NCBI GenBank assembly: GCA_024509875.1 | Contig: JAMPIV010014135.1 | Location: 248,001-312,000 of the forward strand | DNA length: 64,000 nt | Direction: 5' to 3' | Source: Oreohelix idahoensis | Taxonomy: Eukaryota; Mollusca; Gastropoda; Stylommatophora; Oreohelicidae | Shown here: positions 43,701 to 53,937 of the stretch, in pieces | How the letters are laid out: each line of letters opens with the position of its first letter | Position numbering within the stretch: the first letter of the stretch is position 1 | Notes under the pieces: model-generated | What the model was told of the DNA's origin: nothing | What the model saw: the letters and a program-made list of their open reading frames with translations, nothing else | Database searches by the model: none | Position numbers and translations under genes: made by a program

Positions 43701-44639
43701 TAGTTCAGTAACTCTACATTTCTTTATTGTTCTAAGAATGTGGTCCACTTTTCATGTGCCAGCAATTCAATAAAAGTATAATCATTCAGATTATAGTTTT
43801 ACTTACTCAATGAACAACAAGAATAAAACTAAAATATCAGTCGACTGATGTTAGTTGTGTCAAAGGCCAAAGTAGAATAAGTAATGATGGATACCAGCCA
43901 CTCTGAATTTTGAAAAAAAAAATAAAAGAAACCTAGATATCGACGGGCTATGTTTTCACTACTTTGGTCGATTTTTTGGCTACTTTGGTTGATTTTTGGA
44001 CTATTTTGGCCGAAATCTAAGTGGCGTTTTTCAACTAATAACGGAAAATGACACCTAGACGGGACCAAAAAACCTAGATCTAGGTGAATCCACCTTGGGG
44101 TGGTAAAGCTGATGGATACCTTCTATCAAATCTGAACGGATGTCAACATGGCCAGATTTCACCAAATTTCTTTTGTGTGTGTCAAATAAAAAAAACTTTT
44201 TTTTAGCTCGTCTAATGCTCCTCAAAAACAAGCTGCAATGCTGGCTCCTCGTTCAAAATGGAGTCAGATGAGAAATGATGAATTTTTTTTTTCCTTTCAA
44301 GTAATTAGCTGATGGATGAAACTTCAAGTAGATCACAAGTGTGATACAAATGGACTAGCAATCTTTAACCCAAAAAAAGATTAAATAAATACCCCCCTAG
44401 CTAACATAAAGAATGGCTTTATTAAGAATCAAATCAAGATGCTTAAAGAGAAAACGTGCGACTGACAAAACAATCAAGTCTGAGTTTGATTGTGCACACG
44501 TTTATGATCATTTCTTGATCTTTTGCATGTATTCGAAAATTCTGATATCAGCGAGATACTCAGTTGTGGTTTCACTGGCTTGTGAATGCTATTTGTTGAT
44601 TAAAACTAATGAAAGTGTGAGATTCTATGCTTCAGCAGA
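43701..44639. other. Unassigned
   Basis: Internal similarity 'actttggtcgattttttgg' / 'actttggttgatttttgg' near 43960-44000; otherwise nothing. A 121-codon plus frame starting at 44413 overlaps the duplicated segment and resembles no known protein. Confidence 0.35.
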
Positions 44640-45001
44640 AAAGTCGAAAACATTTTTTTACCCCTTTATGATAAAACTGCAATTTTTCATTTCTTATGAA
44701 TTTGTCTTGTTTGTGCTGGACAAAGGGTGGAGAATTTCACTAAACGGCTTCACGGCAGGGCTGGGACAAACATTCTAACCTGCACCAAAAAGCAGTGATG
44801 GGGTCTAAATTTCAGTAATCATTTGAATTCAAAGCATCCATGGTTAAGATCTTGAGTGCCATGGTGAAGAAAAAATGTCCTTGTTTTAGTGCAATGTGTA
44901 CTTGCCCAAATCTTTTCTCTCAAGTCCTACTGAAGCACAATATACTAACATATTCCTCCCTATATCTGTTCATAACAAATCTCTCCCTTTAACTGTCTGT
45001 A
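44640..45001 (+). repeat. Duplicated segment, left copy
   Basis: Matches 45730-46188, the two copies flanking the minus-strand RT fragment 45001-45720. Shared text runs from 'aaaagtcgaaaa' through 'cttcacggcagggctgggac' to 'ccctttaactgtctgtac', with a gap of roughly 60 bp in the left copy near 44690 and a few diverged positions. Confidence 0.85.
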
Positions 45002-45720
45002 CTTACTTACTTACTTAGTCGTTCCCCTTCTACCGTGAGGTGTAGAGGTTTGGAAGAGAGAGCGCCAGACCATTCTATCAGCTGTCTTCTTCCTGGCCTG
45101 GTTCCATTCTAGTCCTCGGTCCTTCAAAAACAATGTTTCCTCCAGCGGACTCTGGTTCAAAATGGAGGTCTGGATCCCTGGCTTTTTTTTTTCCCATGCT
45201 AATTCGTGGTAGCCGATTTACTCCCAATTCTGCAGAATGGCCAAACCTCTTAGTTAAAATCTGCAGCGGATGGGATTTTAGGCCTTGATTTTTTTTTTGT
45301 TACTTCAACCACTTTCCTCAGAAGTCAGTTTGAGGTTGTGGATCTGGCTTTTGTGGGATGAGTCAACTCTGACTCGCATCCATATGTCAAGACTGGGATA
45401 AAGCGGATACAGCCATTTCGTTTTTTACCAACCTCTTTCTTTGAGTCCACTGATTTATGGCCTGACAAAGTCTAATGCTTTTCGAGTGGCCAACTCTTCT
45501 TTGATGCCTCCCTTTCGGTCTATAATAGCTCCGAGAATTTAAAGTGGTCGACCTGCTCCAGGACCTGTTCTCCCAACTTAATCTGATGTTTTCTTTCTTC
45601 TCGTGATATCACCATGGATTTTGTTTTAGAGCTGCTTATGACCATCCCTCTCTTCTCCAGCTCTTCCTTCCAGACTTGCAGGTTGGATGGAGATGTGCCT
45701 CTGATTTAGCAAAAACATCA
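45001..45720 (-). pseudogene. Non-LTR RT fragment between duplicated flanks
   Basis: Reverse complement of the element at 9898-10672: (ACTT)n tail at 45001-45015, then antisense 'cgttccccttctaccgtgag', 'gccagaccattctatcagctg', 'tggttccattctagtcctcgg', 'ctcccaacttaatctgatg', 'tttagagctgcttatgacc' and 'gatgtgcctctgatttagc'. It reaches slightly further 5' than the 9898 copy, to the region of the catalytic aspartates. Frameshifts, a G-A-rich interruption near 45130-45200 and stops make it dead. Confidence 0.85.
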
Positions 45721-45729
45721 TCAAAATGA

Positions 45730-46188
45730 TTCCAGCTCCGAAAAGTCGAAAAACATTTTTTTATCCTTTACCCCATGAATAAAACTTTCTTGTTCTCAGC
45801 ATCTTTACATGCCTTTTGACAAGTAAGGAGTTATGAAGATTTTCAAAAAAGGTGATTAGGATATCAATTTGTCTTGTTTGTGCTGGACAAGGGTGGAGAA
45901 TTTTACTAAACGGCTTCACGGCAGGGCTGGGACAAACATTCTAACCTGCACCAAAAAGCAGTGATGGGGTCTAAATTTCAGTAATCATTTGAATTCAAAA
46001 GGATCTCACTGGTTAAGATCTTGAGGGCCCACTCAGCTGTCTGAGTGTGAAGATTATGTCCTTGTACTTCGGTTTGCTCAATGTGTACTTGCCCAAATCT
46101 TTTCTCTCAAGTCCTACTGAAGCACAATATACTAACATATTCCTCCCTATATCTGTTCATAACAAATCTCTCCCTTTAACTGTCTGTA
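45730..46188 (+). repeat. Duplicated segment, right copy
   Basis: Right copy of the 44640-45001 segment, ending with the same 'aactgtctgtac' at 46188. This copy has an additional stretch (about 45775-45865) missing in the left one. Confidence 0.85.
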
Positions 46189-46319
46189 CCCGGTATATAA
46201 TTCTCTACAATTCCCTAGGTTTTCAACTTTCTTTATTCCCAGTTTAGGTGCTGAGATATAGTCAGATCTTCAGTACGGTATAAAGGAAGTTATTTTACTA
46301 TTCAATTAATCTGGTAGCA

Positions 46320-46448
46320 TATCATCAGCATCATCTGCCATCTTCACATCAAAGGTTGGCAGCAACTGATCTCCAACGTCTTCTGTCTCATGCCTTCCCA
46401 CTTGCATTGCTGTCTTCCTGTTTGCCTTTAACTGTTTTTTCAGCAAGG
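46320..46448 (-). pseudogene. Non-LTR 3'-end fragment
   Basis: Antisense of the coding end seen at 9716-9780: 'catcatctgccatcttcaca', 'ggttggcagcaactgatctc' and 'caacgtcttctgtctcatgc' correspond to 'RRRWRSVAANL.CEDGR'. About 130 bp. Confidence 0.6.
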
Positions 46449-46449
46449 T

Positions 46450-47033
46450 TTAATACCTTTTTACACTGCCAAAATATTGTGATTCTACATCCTTTAGTGG
46501 TGTTTCTTCAAGTTCAATCTTGTTATCATTTCTTGCATTTATTCTCATAATCTTTGTCTTTTCCCTGTGTATTTTACCCACTTGTGACCTCTCATCAAGA
46601 ATTTTCATTTTCTCTTGCATCTGATTATGGTTATGGGACAGAAGAGCCAAGTCATCTGCAAAATCTAGATCATCAAGCTGTTTAGTCAGATTCCACTGGA
46701 TTCCATTTCTGTTGGGTGATGTCGATGTTTTCATAACCCAATCTATTGCTAGTAAGAAAAGAAACGGAGACAAGAGGCATCCCTGTCTCACTCCCGTTCT
46801 TATCCTAAACGGTTCTGTAAGTTGTCCTTCATGAAGAACTCTGCATGTCATGTCTTCATAGGTCTTCCTTATTGAGTTAATGATCTTCATGGGAACTCCA
46901 TAATGCCTCATCAGTTTCCAAAGTGATTCTCTGTCTACACTGTCAAAAGCCTTTTTTGTAGTCCACGAATCTGTTGTAAAGCGGTGAATTCCATTCCAGA
47001 CTTTGTTCAACTATTATTCTCAATGTGGCTATC
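46450..47033 (-). pseudogene. Family Z RT palm, inverted 5' part
   Basis: Minus-strand frame of about 180 codons with RT motifs: 'KKAFDSVDRESLWKLMRHYG' (first catalytic D), 'RTGVRQGCLLSPFLFLLAID', 'LDFADDLALLSHN' (catalytic DD) and 'REKTKIMRINAR', ending 'ETPLKDVES' then diverging near 46455. The continuation, starting at the YLGS motif, is at 47040 on the opposite strand. Orientation and order are those of a twin-primed insertion. Confidence 0.9.
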
Positions 47034-47034
47034 T

Positions 47035-47648
47035 GGTCTGTACAGGATCACATATCTTGGTAGTAATATAGACAAAGTTGGAGGGACAGACAATGATATC
47101 AAAATAAGAATACAAAAAGCAAGAGGAGTTTTCATTGCAGTGGGAAACATATGGAAAACAAGAGAAATCAAGTCCAACATGAAAATAAGAATCTTCAACT
47201 CAAATGTCAAGTCAGTCCTATTGTATGGCTCTGAGACATGGAGAGCAACAAAAACAACAACTAAAACGCTACAGACTTTTATAAACGGGTGCTTGCGTAG
47301 AATAGAAGGACTGAAATGGTATGACAAAGTCACAAATGTGGAATTGATGACAAGAACCAGACAAGTGCCAGTGGAACAAGAGCTGATAAGAAGACGCTGG
47401 CGATGGATAGGACACACATTGAGGAAACCTGTTGATAGGTTTACAAGGCAGTCCTTGTTCTGGAATCCACAGGGAAAGAGAGGCAGAGGTAGAACAAAAA
47501 ATACATGGAGAAGAGAGCTGGATACAAAGGTGAAAATGATGAGGAAAACGGAAAGAACTTGAGCGGATGGTACGGGACAGGAAGATTTGGCATGTGTTTG
47601 TTAAGGCCTATGCTCCCCGGGAGCTAAAGGGTATTGATTGATTGATTG
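47035..47648 (+). pseudogene. Family Z RT C-terminal part and 3' end
   Basis: Open from 'RITYLGSNIDKVGGTDND' through 'SVLLYGSETWRATK', 'GCLRRIEGLKWYDKVTNVEL', 'IRRRWRWIGHTLRKP' and 'GKRGRGRTKNTWRREL' to a stop at 47560, then about 70 bp of 3' UTR and a (TTGA)n tail at 47632-47648. With the inverted part it makes one 5'-truncated element of about 1.2 kb. This is the best-preserved representative of family Z, whose 3' fragments recur at 12320, 13395, 14240, 15415, 16985 and 42911. Confidence 0.9.
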
Positions 47649-48960
47649 AAAATATTGTAACTTTGATCTCCTTCATTGCTTATGTTTTTGTTCCTTGCTT
47701 TTCTAAGACCTCTATGTACCCTTCTGTTTTCATGACATGCACCCTATTCTTTTATATACACACATCTCAAGGGCCTCAGTTCTATCTTCTAACTGCTTGT
47801 TCACTGTGCATGTTTTCTACACCATACAGTAATGTAGAATTTATATATATATAACACTTATTGACTCTCAGTTCAAATTTGTGAGTTATCTATTTAGATC
47901 TCTCATGTTGTTAAATGTAGCTTTGGTCATTTCTATTCTCTTCTTGCTTTCTGTTTCACATCTGCTATTATATGTCCAAGATATGTGAAACTCTTTGACT
48001 TGTTCCAGTATCTTCCCATTTATTATTTTTTGTAACACTGGCTTATAATCTGCTTTAATAGTTCTTGTAATTCCTATTCATTTTTCAGCTAACAAAACTC
48101 TTTATCATCTGCATATCTAAGGTTGTTTACTGACATCCCACTGATGTTCAGTCCCGGAATTCCCTGCATGTGTTTGAAATTCTTTTCTATGAAGATATTA
48201 AATAGGCAGGGTAAGCAACCTTATCTCACATCTCTTTTTATGTCTATAGACGGTTGTAAGTATTTCCTGCCAGATCTTACTGTCGATGTTTGTTCTTAAT
48301 AAAGGTAACTGAGTACAGGCATACCTCGCTTTATTGCGCTTCGCAGATATTGCGCTTTTTTTCTTCAAATTATTCATGTTTATTTATTAGAATGTGCCTT
48401 CTTCTTCCGATAGATTTTGGCTCTCCACCAGCAAAAAGATTACGATCCCTGAAGGCTCAGATGATGAAGATTAGCATACTTTTCTAACAATAAAGTATTT
48501 TTTATTTTACAGTACAGTTTTTTTTTTTTGGACCTAGTGCTATTGCGCACTTAATAGCCATTATATAAACATGATTTTAGGCTTTTATATGCACTAGGAA
48601 GCCAAAAAAATGGTTATGACCCACTTTAGTGGTATTTGCTTTATTGCGGTGGTCTGGAACCGAACCAGCAATATCTCCGAGGTATGCCTGTATTCTTATG
48701 TCTTTACCATCAATAGCTATTTTATTCTAAGCATCCAGTTAAATTACCATGATGTCAAAAGCCTTTTTACAGTCAACAAAGCACATAAAATACTTTGCAT
48801 TTCTATATTTTTTCTTCTAATATTCTTACACAAAATATTGCTTCTTTTGTTCTTCCTGAGCTTCATTGTCTACCCTACTTTTTATTCTCTCCGGTATGGT
48901 TCTGGGCAATATTTTAATTGTGTGACTCGCCAGACTGCTTGTTCTAGAGTATGCAACTAT
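47649..48960 (-). pseudogene. Decayed non-LTR RT split by a Tigger-like MITE
   Basis: Minus strand, right to left: a 'KKAFD.MV' first catalytic block near 48770-48745, then after the MITE (48316-48690) a decayed block corresponding to the usual QGCLLSP region near 48235-48200, 'ISGMSVNNLRYADDKEF' near 48135-48090 with intact YADD, and further on 'STLLYGVENMHSEQAVRR' near 47850-47790 and a '(L/P)E(M/V)CIYKR'-like block. Many stops and frame changes. It abuts the (TTGA)n tail of the neighbouring element. Confidence 0.65.
48316..48690. mobile_element. Tigger-like (pogo) MITE, 375 bp
   Basis: Flanked by TA at 48314-48315 and 48691-48692. Ends CAGGCATACCTCG and CGAGGTATGCCTG (one mismatch to perfect in the paired 14 bases), with inner 'TTTATTGCGCTTCGCAGATA' on the left and 'GCTTTATTGCGGTGGTCTGG', 'AACCGAACCAGCAATATCTC' on the right. 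The interior ('aaggctcagatgatg', 'agcaatattgcgcactta'-like, 'tatatgcactaggaa') also parallels what I remember of vertebrate Tigger1-type elements. Non-coding: a deletion derivative mobilised by a pogo/Tigger transposase encoded elsewhere. Confidence 0.9.
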
Positions 48961-49095
48961 TACAAAATGGAATAAATTGCTTTAATATATTTATGTTTAA
49001 AATCCTCTTTTGGAAATAGTAATATCAGATCATTTATTATGACATCTCTTACTTAAATAAATCTTACAATTAAATTTACAGAAGAAAGTAAAGGC
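48961..49095. other. Short unassigned spacer
   Basis: AT-rich, nothing recognised. Confidence 0.3.
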
Positions 49096-49265
49096 GAAGA
49101 TAGTCCAGCAGACATGCAGCAGGGGAGTGAAGCGTTAGAGACTTCAGTGTACTAGGTCCAGCATTTTTTTTTTAGGTGGGGTGACCAGTTCCTGTTCTCG
49201 CTGCATTTGTGTTCATAACTAAAGAGCAGACGTAGGTACCCATTTACACATTTTGACCCACCAAC
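49096..49265 (-). mobile_element. SINE-A, partial copy
   Basis: 'gcagcaggggagtgaagcg', 'tagagacttcagtgtacta', 'ggtccagc', a T-run, 'gaccagttcctg', 'aactaaagagcagacgtagg' and 'tacccatttacaca'. The tRNA head is missing. Confidence 0.65.
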
Positions 49266-50785
49266 TTCACCGGAAGAAAATACCTACTTAAAACTACAAA
49301 TAATACAGAAGTTACATTTTCATAAATTAAAAATTATATTATCCACATTAAGCACTGGCTTTTAACAAGAAAATAAAAATTGTTTTATAAAATGCATGAC
49401 AGGTGATCTCTACAACCCTGCTGGATTGTCATTTATCATTTAAAGTGAAGGCTCTTGTCATAAATAAACAAGACGCAATTTCAATAAGCCATGTATACTA
49501 AAAGACGTAAGGTATCTGCATGAATTTGTCTTGTATCTTTTTCTTTTGGCTTTTGCCTGTCTGGGGCAAGACACATTGCTTTCAACCTGGACTAAATTCT
49601 GTTGGTTATATCAGAGCGCAATTATCAATAATAAAAAAACAAACAGAACTTTGTCAACTCTAGTACAGCGTTGATAAATATTAATCCCTGAAAAGAACTA
49701 CTAGGGTTTTATCAGGCAGAATGGTGAAGACCTGAAAAGAGCTAATCCCGAAAAGGATGCTAGCATTTGCAGCATTGATGAGTCTAAATGTGCTTTAGAT
49801 TGTGCATTACAAATACAGTGCTGAAGTGTCACCTAATTAACTGCTCTTACTGCACACTTCACTGCACTGACACATGACTCCAACAGTCTTTCAATTTTTT
49901 TAAACCACCATTTACCGTGCATCCTAGCAATCATAAACGATTTGTAGAAATGTTCATGAGTATTAATTTATAATACCACAATAAATGTGGCGTTATAAGA
50001 AATATTCAGATATAAATTAACACTACAACAAACTATATAAAATTATGTCTGGGATGAAATTAAGACAGTGGGACATGTTTTTCGATGTCATCCAAATAAA
50101 TCACCAATGTCGTTAGGGTCAGCGTTATGGTTAGGATTCCTAAACATGAAGTCTAGTTGCCAAAATGACATGACAAAGGTAAGCAGGCTGCCAGTGAAGT
50201 GCTGGGTTATCATTCATCACCAAATCTGGCTGTGGAAATCAACTACCATTGCAGTAGCAGCACCAGTCCCTCAACACAATATTCTATCAATTATGGGGTT
50301 GGACATACAAAAGAATTTTCTATGAGCAGTGCTTAGAGACATTAGTATATCTGTAGGCCTACATAGGACTGAAATGAAGAATGGTGGGAAGTGTGTTTCC
50401 CTTAAAAAAGTAAGAATTCAAGACGAAGTAATAAGGGTTTGGAATTCTCACCCTAACCCTTATGACATGGGTGATTAATTTTGATGTCATCAAAGAACAC
50501 AATCAGCTGTTCTTTATTTCAACTGAAATTTAGGCTATTAATACACTGAGTTGTCATTAGCAGCAGTTTAACTCATTTTACACAAAATCTGGAAGGTTAT
50601 TTAACAGTATCATCTATCAAGTCATTCATGTTTTTGCAACTGCACTACATTTATTCAGCTGTTAGCTTCACAACTTTTCATTCATTTGTAAAATACTATA
50701 CCGCTGATATACTTGGTGCTTACTAGAACAATCCGTTTATTAGGCTATGGCTTTTGAAATATAAAATTGTGCGGATCGCAATGGG
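49266..50785. other. Unassigned AT-rich stretch
   Basis: No repeat or exon recognised. The 85-codon frame at 50068-50325 resembles no protein family. If the gene at 51103 is real, this lies in its first intron or beyond. Confidence 0.4.
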
Positions 50786-50924
50786 AAGGCAAACCCGGTC
50801 CCTAAAAAATGCAGTGCTGAAGTCGGATGTGTCGACCGAAAGGTGCAGATATCACAGCTTAGGCGTAAACAGACACAACGCAACCACCGTCCTTTTCAGG
50901 GCGAACGAGGAAGAAGAAGAAATA
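50786..50924 (+). repeat. Dispersed repeat C, copy 3
   Basis: 'ggcaaacccggtccct', 'ctgaagtcggatgtgtcgac', 'cgtaaacagacacaacgc' and a GAAGAAGAAGAA tail. Most diverged of the three copies. Confidence 0.75.
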
Positions 50925-51102
50925 TAAAATTAAACAAAATGAGTTTCTAAGAAAATAAATGTGCATCATGTGACGATCCACATACGTCTAATTACGAATT
51001 ATAACTCTCGAATATCATTAACCTATCATAAAACATATTTTCATCAACATAGGGCGGGCTACTATATCCAATTAACCACAACGGGTCAAAATAAATGTTT
51101 AC

Positions 51103-51489
51103 CTGCATATTCGTTATGCCAATCTCATCATTGCTGAGCCATCGCAATCGAGCAGATAAATCCTGGGATGCCTGTTGAATCACTACACCACCCATATCCC
51201 CTGGGTTCACTGCTTCTTGCCGTGTATCTGTTAAATATCCCTCTTCATCTTCTAAATCTGACGCTGAAAAATCGCTCTTTTCTTCTTGCGGTGATGGGTT
51301 CAAATCAATATTTCTAAGATGTATTCTTTTTCCGTGATTAGCCGATGGGTCTAGCCATTGTGGAGTATCCGATAGTACCGAATAAGTATGATTTAAAAGC
51401 ACAGCCAAAATAAGTATAACACACTGATGACAAACATGAACCCCAAGCTTGAGACTTATGTGCCGTCTCCGACTTGGATTTGTCGCCAT
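51103..51489 (-). CDS. Candidate first coding exon of a host gene
   Basis: Starts at ATG (51487-51489, context AATATGG) and stays open for 129 codons to a CAG|GTAAAC donor at 51103/51102, phase 0. The product begins basic ('MATNPSRRRH'), then has a hydrophobic helix at about residues 22-36 ('CHQCVILILAVLLNHTYS'), fitting a signal peptide or signal anchor, and an acidic stretch ('DFSASDLEDEEGYLTDTR') before 'DLSARLRWLSNDEIGITNMQ'. Not repetitive, with balanced composition. I do not recognise the protein. A TCTCGCGAGA promoter motif lies about 245 bp upstream. Unspliced, it would read through to a stop at 50992. Confidence 0.5.
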
Positions 51490-51733
51490 ATTTAGCAACG
51501 CCAGTGTGAAAACAAGTCACACAACAATAAATTACTTCATATAAGAGGTAACTTTGATTAGTAATCCGTGTGCACAATAATCAGTTGGATATTTTAAGTC
51601 GATCCAGTCGTCTGCAAACATGCAGTGGAAAGCAAATCCAGAATACATCCATCATCTTCACACCATCGACTGAGAGAACTGAGTGATGATACCAACAGCT
51701 CTGCACCTCTTATTATGCGAGTATCTTGCCAGG

Positions 51734-51743
51734 TCTCGCGAGA
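51734..51743. promoter_or_regulatory. TCTCGCGAGA promoter motif
   Basis: A perfect palindromic TCTCGCGAGA, a known core-promoter element of housekeeping and often bidirectional animal promoters. It lies about 245 bp upstream of the minus-strand ATG at 51489, in CpG-containing sequence unlike the surroundings. It could serve genes on both strands. Confidence 0.55.
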
Positions 51744-51829
51744 AATCACGAAAAGCAGCCAAAATGAATTAGAGCCAAATCGATTATCCTTTTTATGACT
51801 CCACCATTTCGACAAATGGGAGGATGGCC

Positions 51830-52215
51830 TAAATCATAATAATTTACTTTATTTAATGTATTTTGTAAAAATTAATAATCAAGAAGTCACTGATTGGTTA
51901 ATACCATAACCGGCAGCATTGATATTATTTCTTACTGCTAGACCGTGTTGTCTCTAATTTGGCTTTCGCAGGGGTCAAACATAAGCGGTTTGCTCACCAA
52001 AACTTTTCCTTTATACTCACACTAGTGATTTAACTAATTTTCCTTTTGAGATTTAATAAAGCTGTTAACGTCCTGAGATTAACATTTAGTTTTAAGTAAG
52101 TTAACAATGTTTTTATTCGTGTGCGCTTGATGGTGTTGATTATGTAAAAATATGATTAGTAGACAGTCGTTACTGAAAGGCTGTGTATTATTGATTTTCT
52201 ATTCTTTCTTTCTTT
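51830..52215. other. Unassigned
   Basis: AT-rich; nothing recognised. Would hold the start of a plus-strand gene if the promoter is bidirectional, but no exon is evident. Confidence 0.3.
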
Positions 52216-52370
52216 AATTGGGTACCTGACTTTTCTCACGAGTTAGGGAAGAAAAAGACAGCGAGGAATAGAACTGGTCATACCCACGTCTCGATGCTGG
52301 ACCTAATATAGTGAAGTCTCTAACATTTCACTCCCCTACGGTATTGTATGCTATGTGACTGCCTTTACCT
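52216..52370 (+). mobile_element. SINE-A, partial plus-strand copy
   Basis: 'gggtacctgacttttc', 'cgagttagggaag', 'gaactggtcatacccac', 'gctggacctaatatagtg', 'aagtctctaacatttcac' and 'cccctacggtattgtatgc' are the reverse complement of the family body and tail. The tRNA head at the left is missing. Confidence 0.65.
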
Positions 52371-52583
52371 TTTTTTTACATACTTTTCACACAGTATCGC
52401 TCCTTGTCTTCGTCTACACGTGCATTCTCTTCGAGTTCTGCTTACAAGGTTTGTCTCTATAAACTGCATATATTTTTTTAACCCTAAACATTGTGGAGTC
52501 CCGGATGTCTCACAATTTGCATTTGCAAATACCAAAAATCATTTGCTTGTGGGTGTGGCTGCGAGTGTGTTTGTTTATGTACT

Positions 52584-52585
<2 letters not shown>

Positions 52586-52673
<88 letters not shown>

Positions 52674-52674
52674 C

Positions 52675-52763
<89 letters not shown>

Positions 52764-52852
52764 TTATATATATATATATACCGTATATATACCGTATATA
52801 TACCGTATATATACCGTATATATACCGTATATATATATATATATACAGTGCC
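52586..52852. repeat. Compound CA/TA microsatellite
   Basis: (CA)10, a long (TA)n, (CATA)n, further (TA)n with phase breaks, and a 14-bp 'ccgtatatata' sub-array at 52790-52835. Long IYIYIY frames here are artefacts. Confidence 0.95.
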
Positions 52853-52855
52853 GGT

Positions 52856-53055
52856 GCCAGGCTATTTTGCGCCCTTCTTCTTTGATCCCTAGCCGCTGAC
52901 TGTCAAAGCAGTCAGTGGCCATCACGCCTGGTGGCGTTTTGTAGGGCAACAACAAATTGCTTCCACTTCGTTCGGTCGGCGGCCATCCTTCGTACAGTGC
53001 CCCAACTCTTGTTCATTCTTTGCATCTCAGCCTCCACAGTTCTCCGCCAACGAAT
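52856..53055 (-). pseudogene. Non-LTR RT C-terminal fragment
   Basis: Minus strand reads 'TVEAEMQRMNKSWGTVRR', 'MAADRTKWKQFVVALQNATR' and a stop near 52912, like the C-terminal 'AADRTKW' block of the element at 54870-55797. The sequence to 52856 would be its 3' UTR. Confidence 0.55.
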
Positions 53056-53704
53056 AAGAAAGTTGGTAAAGATATTACCATGCATTAGCAACATAGTAAG
53101 ACTGTAACAAACCGATCCATGTGCTATTGAAATTGTGACTACTGTAGCATTTTCATTTACATGACAAAATTGATATCCCCAGTGTGGTGATATGAGAGGT
53201 TATTGGTGTTACTCCTAAGTGTACACAGAGTGAGGTCAAGCTGTGTAAGTCCCTGAGTCTAATTGTTGATGATGGTGTATTCTCAGGGTACCTATCCGCT
53301 ACCTCTCTGAGATCTCACTCTGGGAAATATTTTCTGAGTATGTTATATGGCTACGTGTCTAGGGTAATTTAGATGTAGTGATGTGTCAATAAAAACAAAC
53401 ACAACTGTAACTCAATATAATTGAATTAAGTAAGACTGTGTGTAAATTTATTTAGTTATATTACAATTTTAATATTCCTGAACCTCAATTTTCTGGAACA
53501 GGAATTTTCAACTCAAAAGAAAGGTTTCTTTATGTACAAGTTTAAATAAATATGGTGGACATCCTGTTCATAAAATGATATATCTAAAATGTCAATATGT
53601 TTGTACTCCCTACTGGGATTATGTTAACACTGGATAAGAATTCTGTCAATGATTGGAGGGTTAGTGTGTGTCATCATGCCCCCCTTTAATTTCTTGTATT
53701 TTAG
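53056..53704. other. Unassigned
   Basis: Nothing recognised up to the acceptor-like tract at 53680-53704. Confidence 0.3.
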
Positions 53705-53937
53705 TGGAATGATAAGGATGAGTCCTCAAGTGCCAATGCTAATGAACTTATCTTAAAACCTGTCTGTGATGGTGGCTTGAGAATCCGCAAGAACAACCAA
53801 TGTTTCAAAGTTCCCCTGGATACTGAGGTGGCAGGAAGCTTGCAGTTATATGAGAAGCTCTCTCTGAGCCCACAAGTGCTGAATTTTCAGGGGTTATGTC
53901 ACTTTTCAATTTGGCAATTCAACCCTGAAATAAGAAG
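53705..53937 (+). CDS. Candidate internal exon, unidentified
   Basis: Preceded by a long pyrimidine tract and TTTTAG, with an in-frame stop right at the junction, and open for about 77 codons: 'WNDKDESSSANANELILKP', 'VCDGGLRIRKNNQCFKVPLD', 'TEVAGSLQLYEKLSLSPQVL'. The 3' end is uncertain: AAG|GTTATG at 53937 is the best donor seen but weak, and another lies near 53893. Not part of any repeat recognised here. No family is known to me. Confidence 0.35.

Noticed and set aside
44413..44778. 121-codon plus-strand gene
   Set aside because: No family resemblance, overlaps a segment duplicated at 45730-46188 where the frame is not kept.
52348..52955. Long Ile/Tyr-repeat frames on both strands
   Set aside because: Translation of TA/CA microsatellite only.
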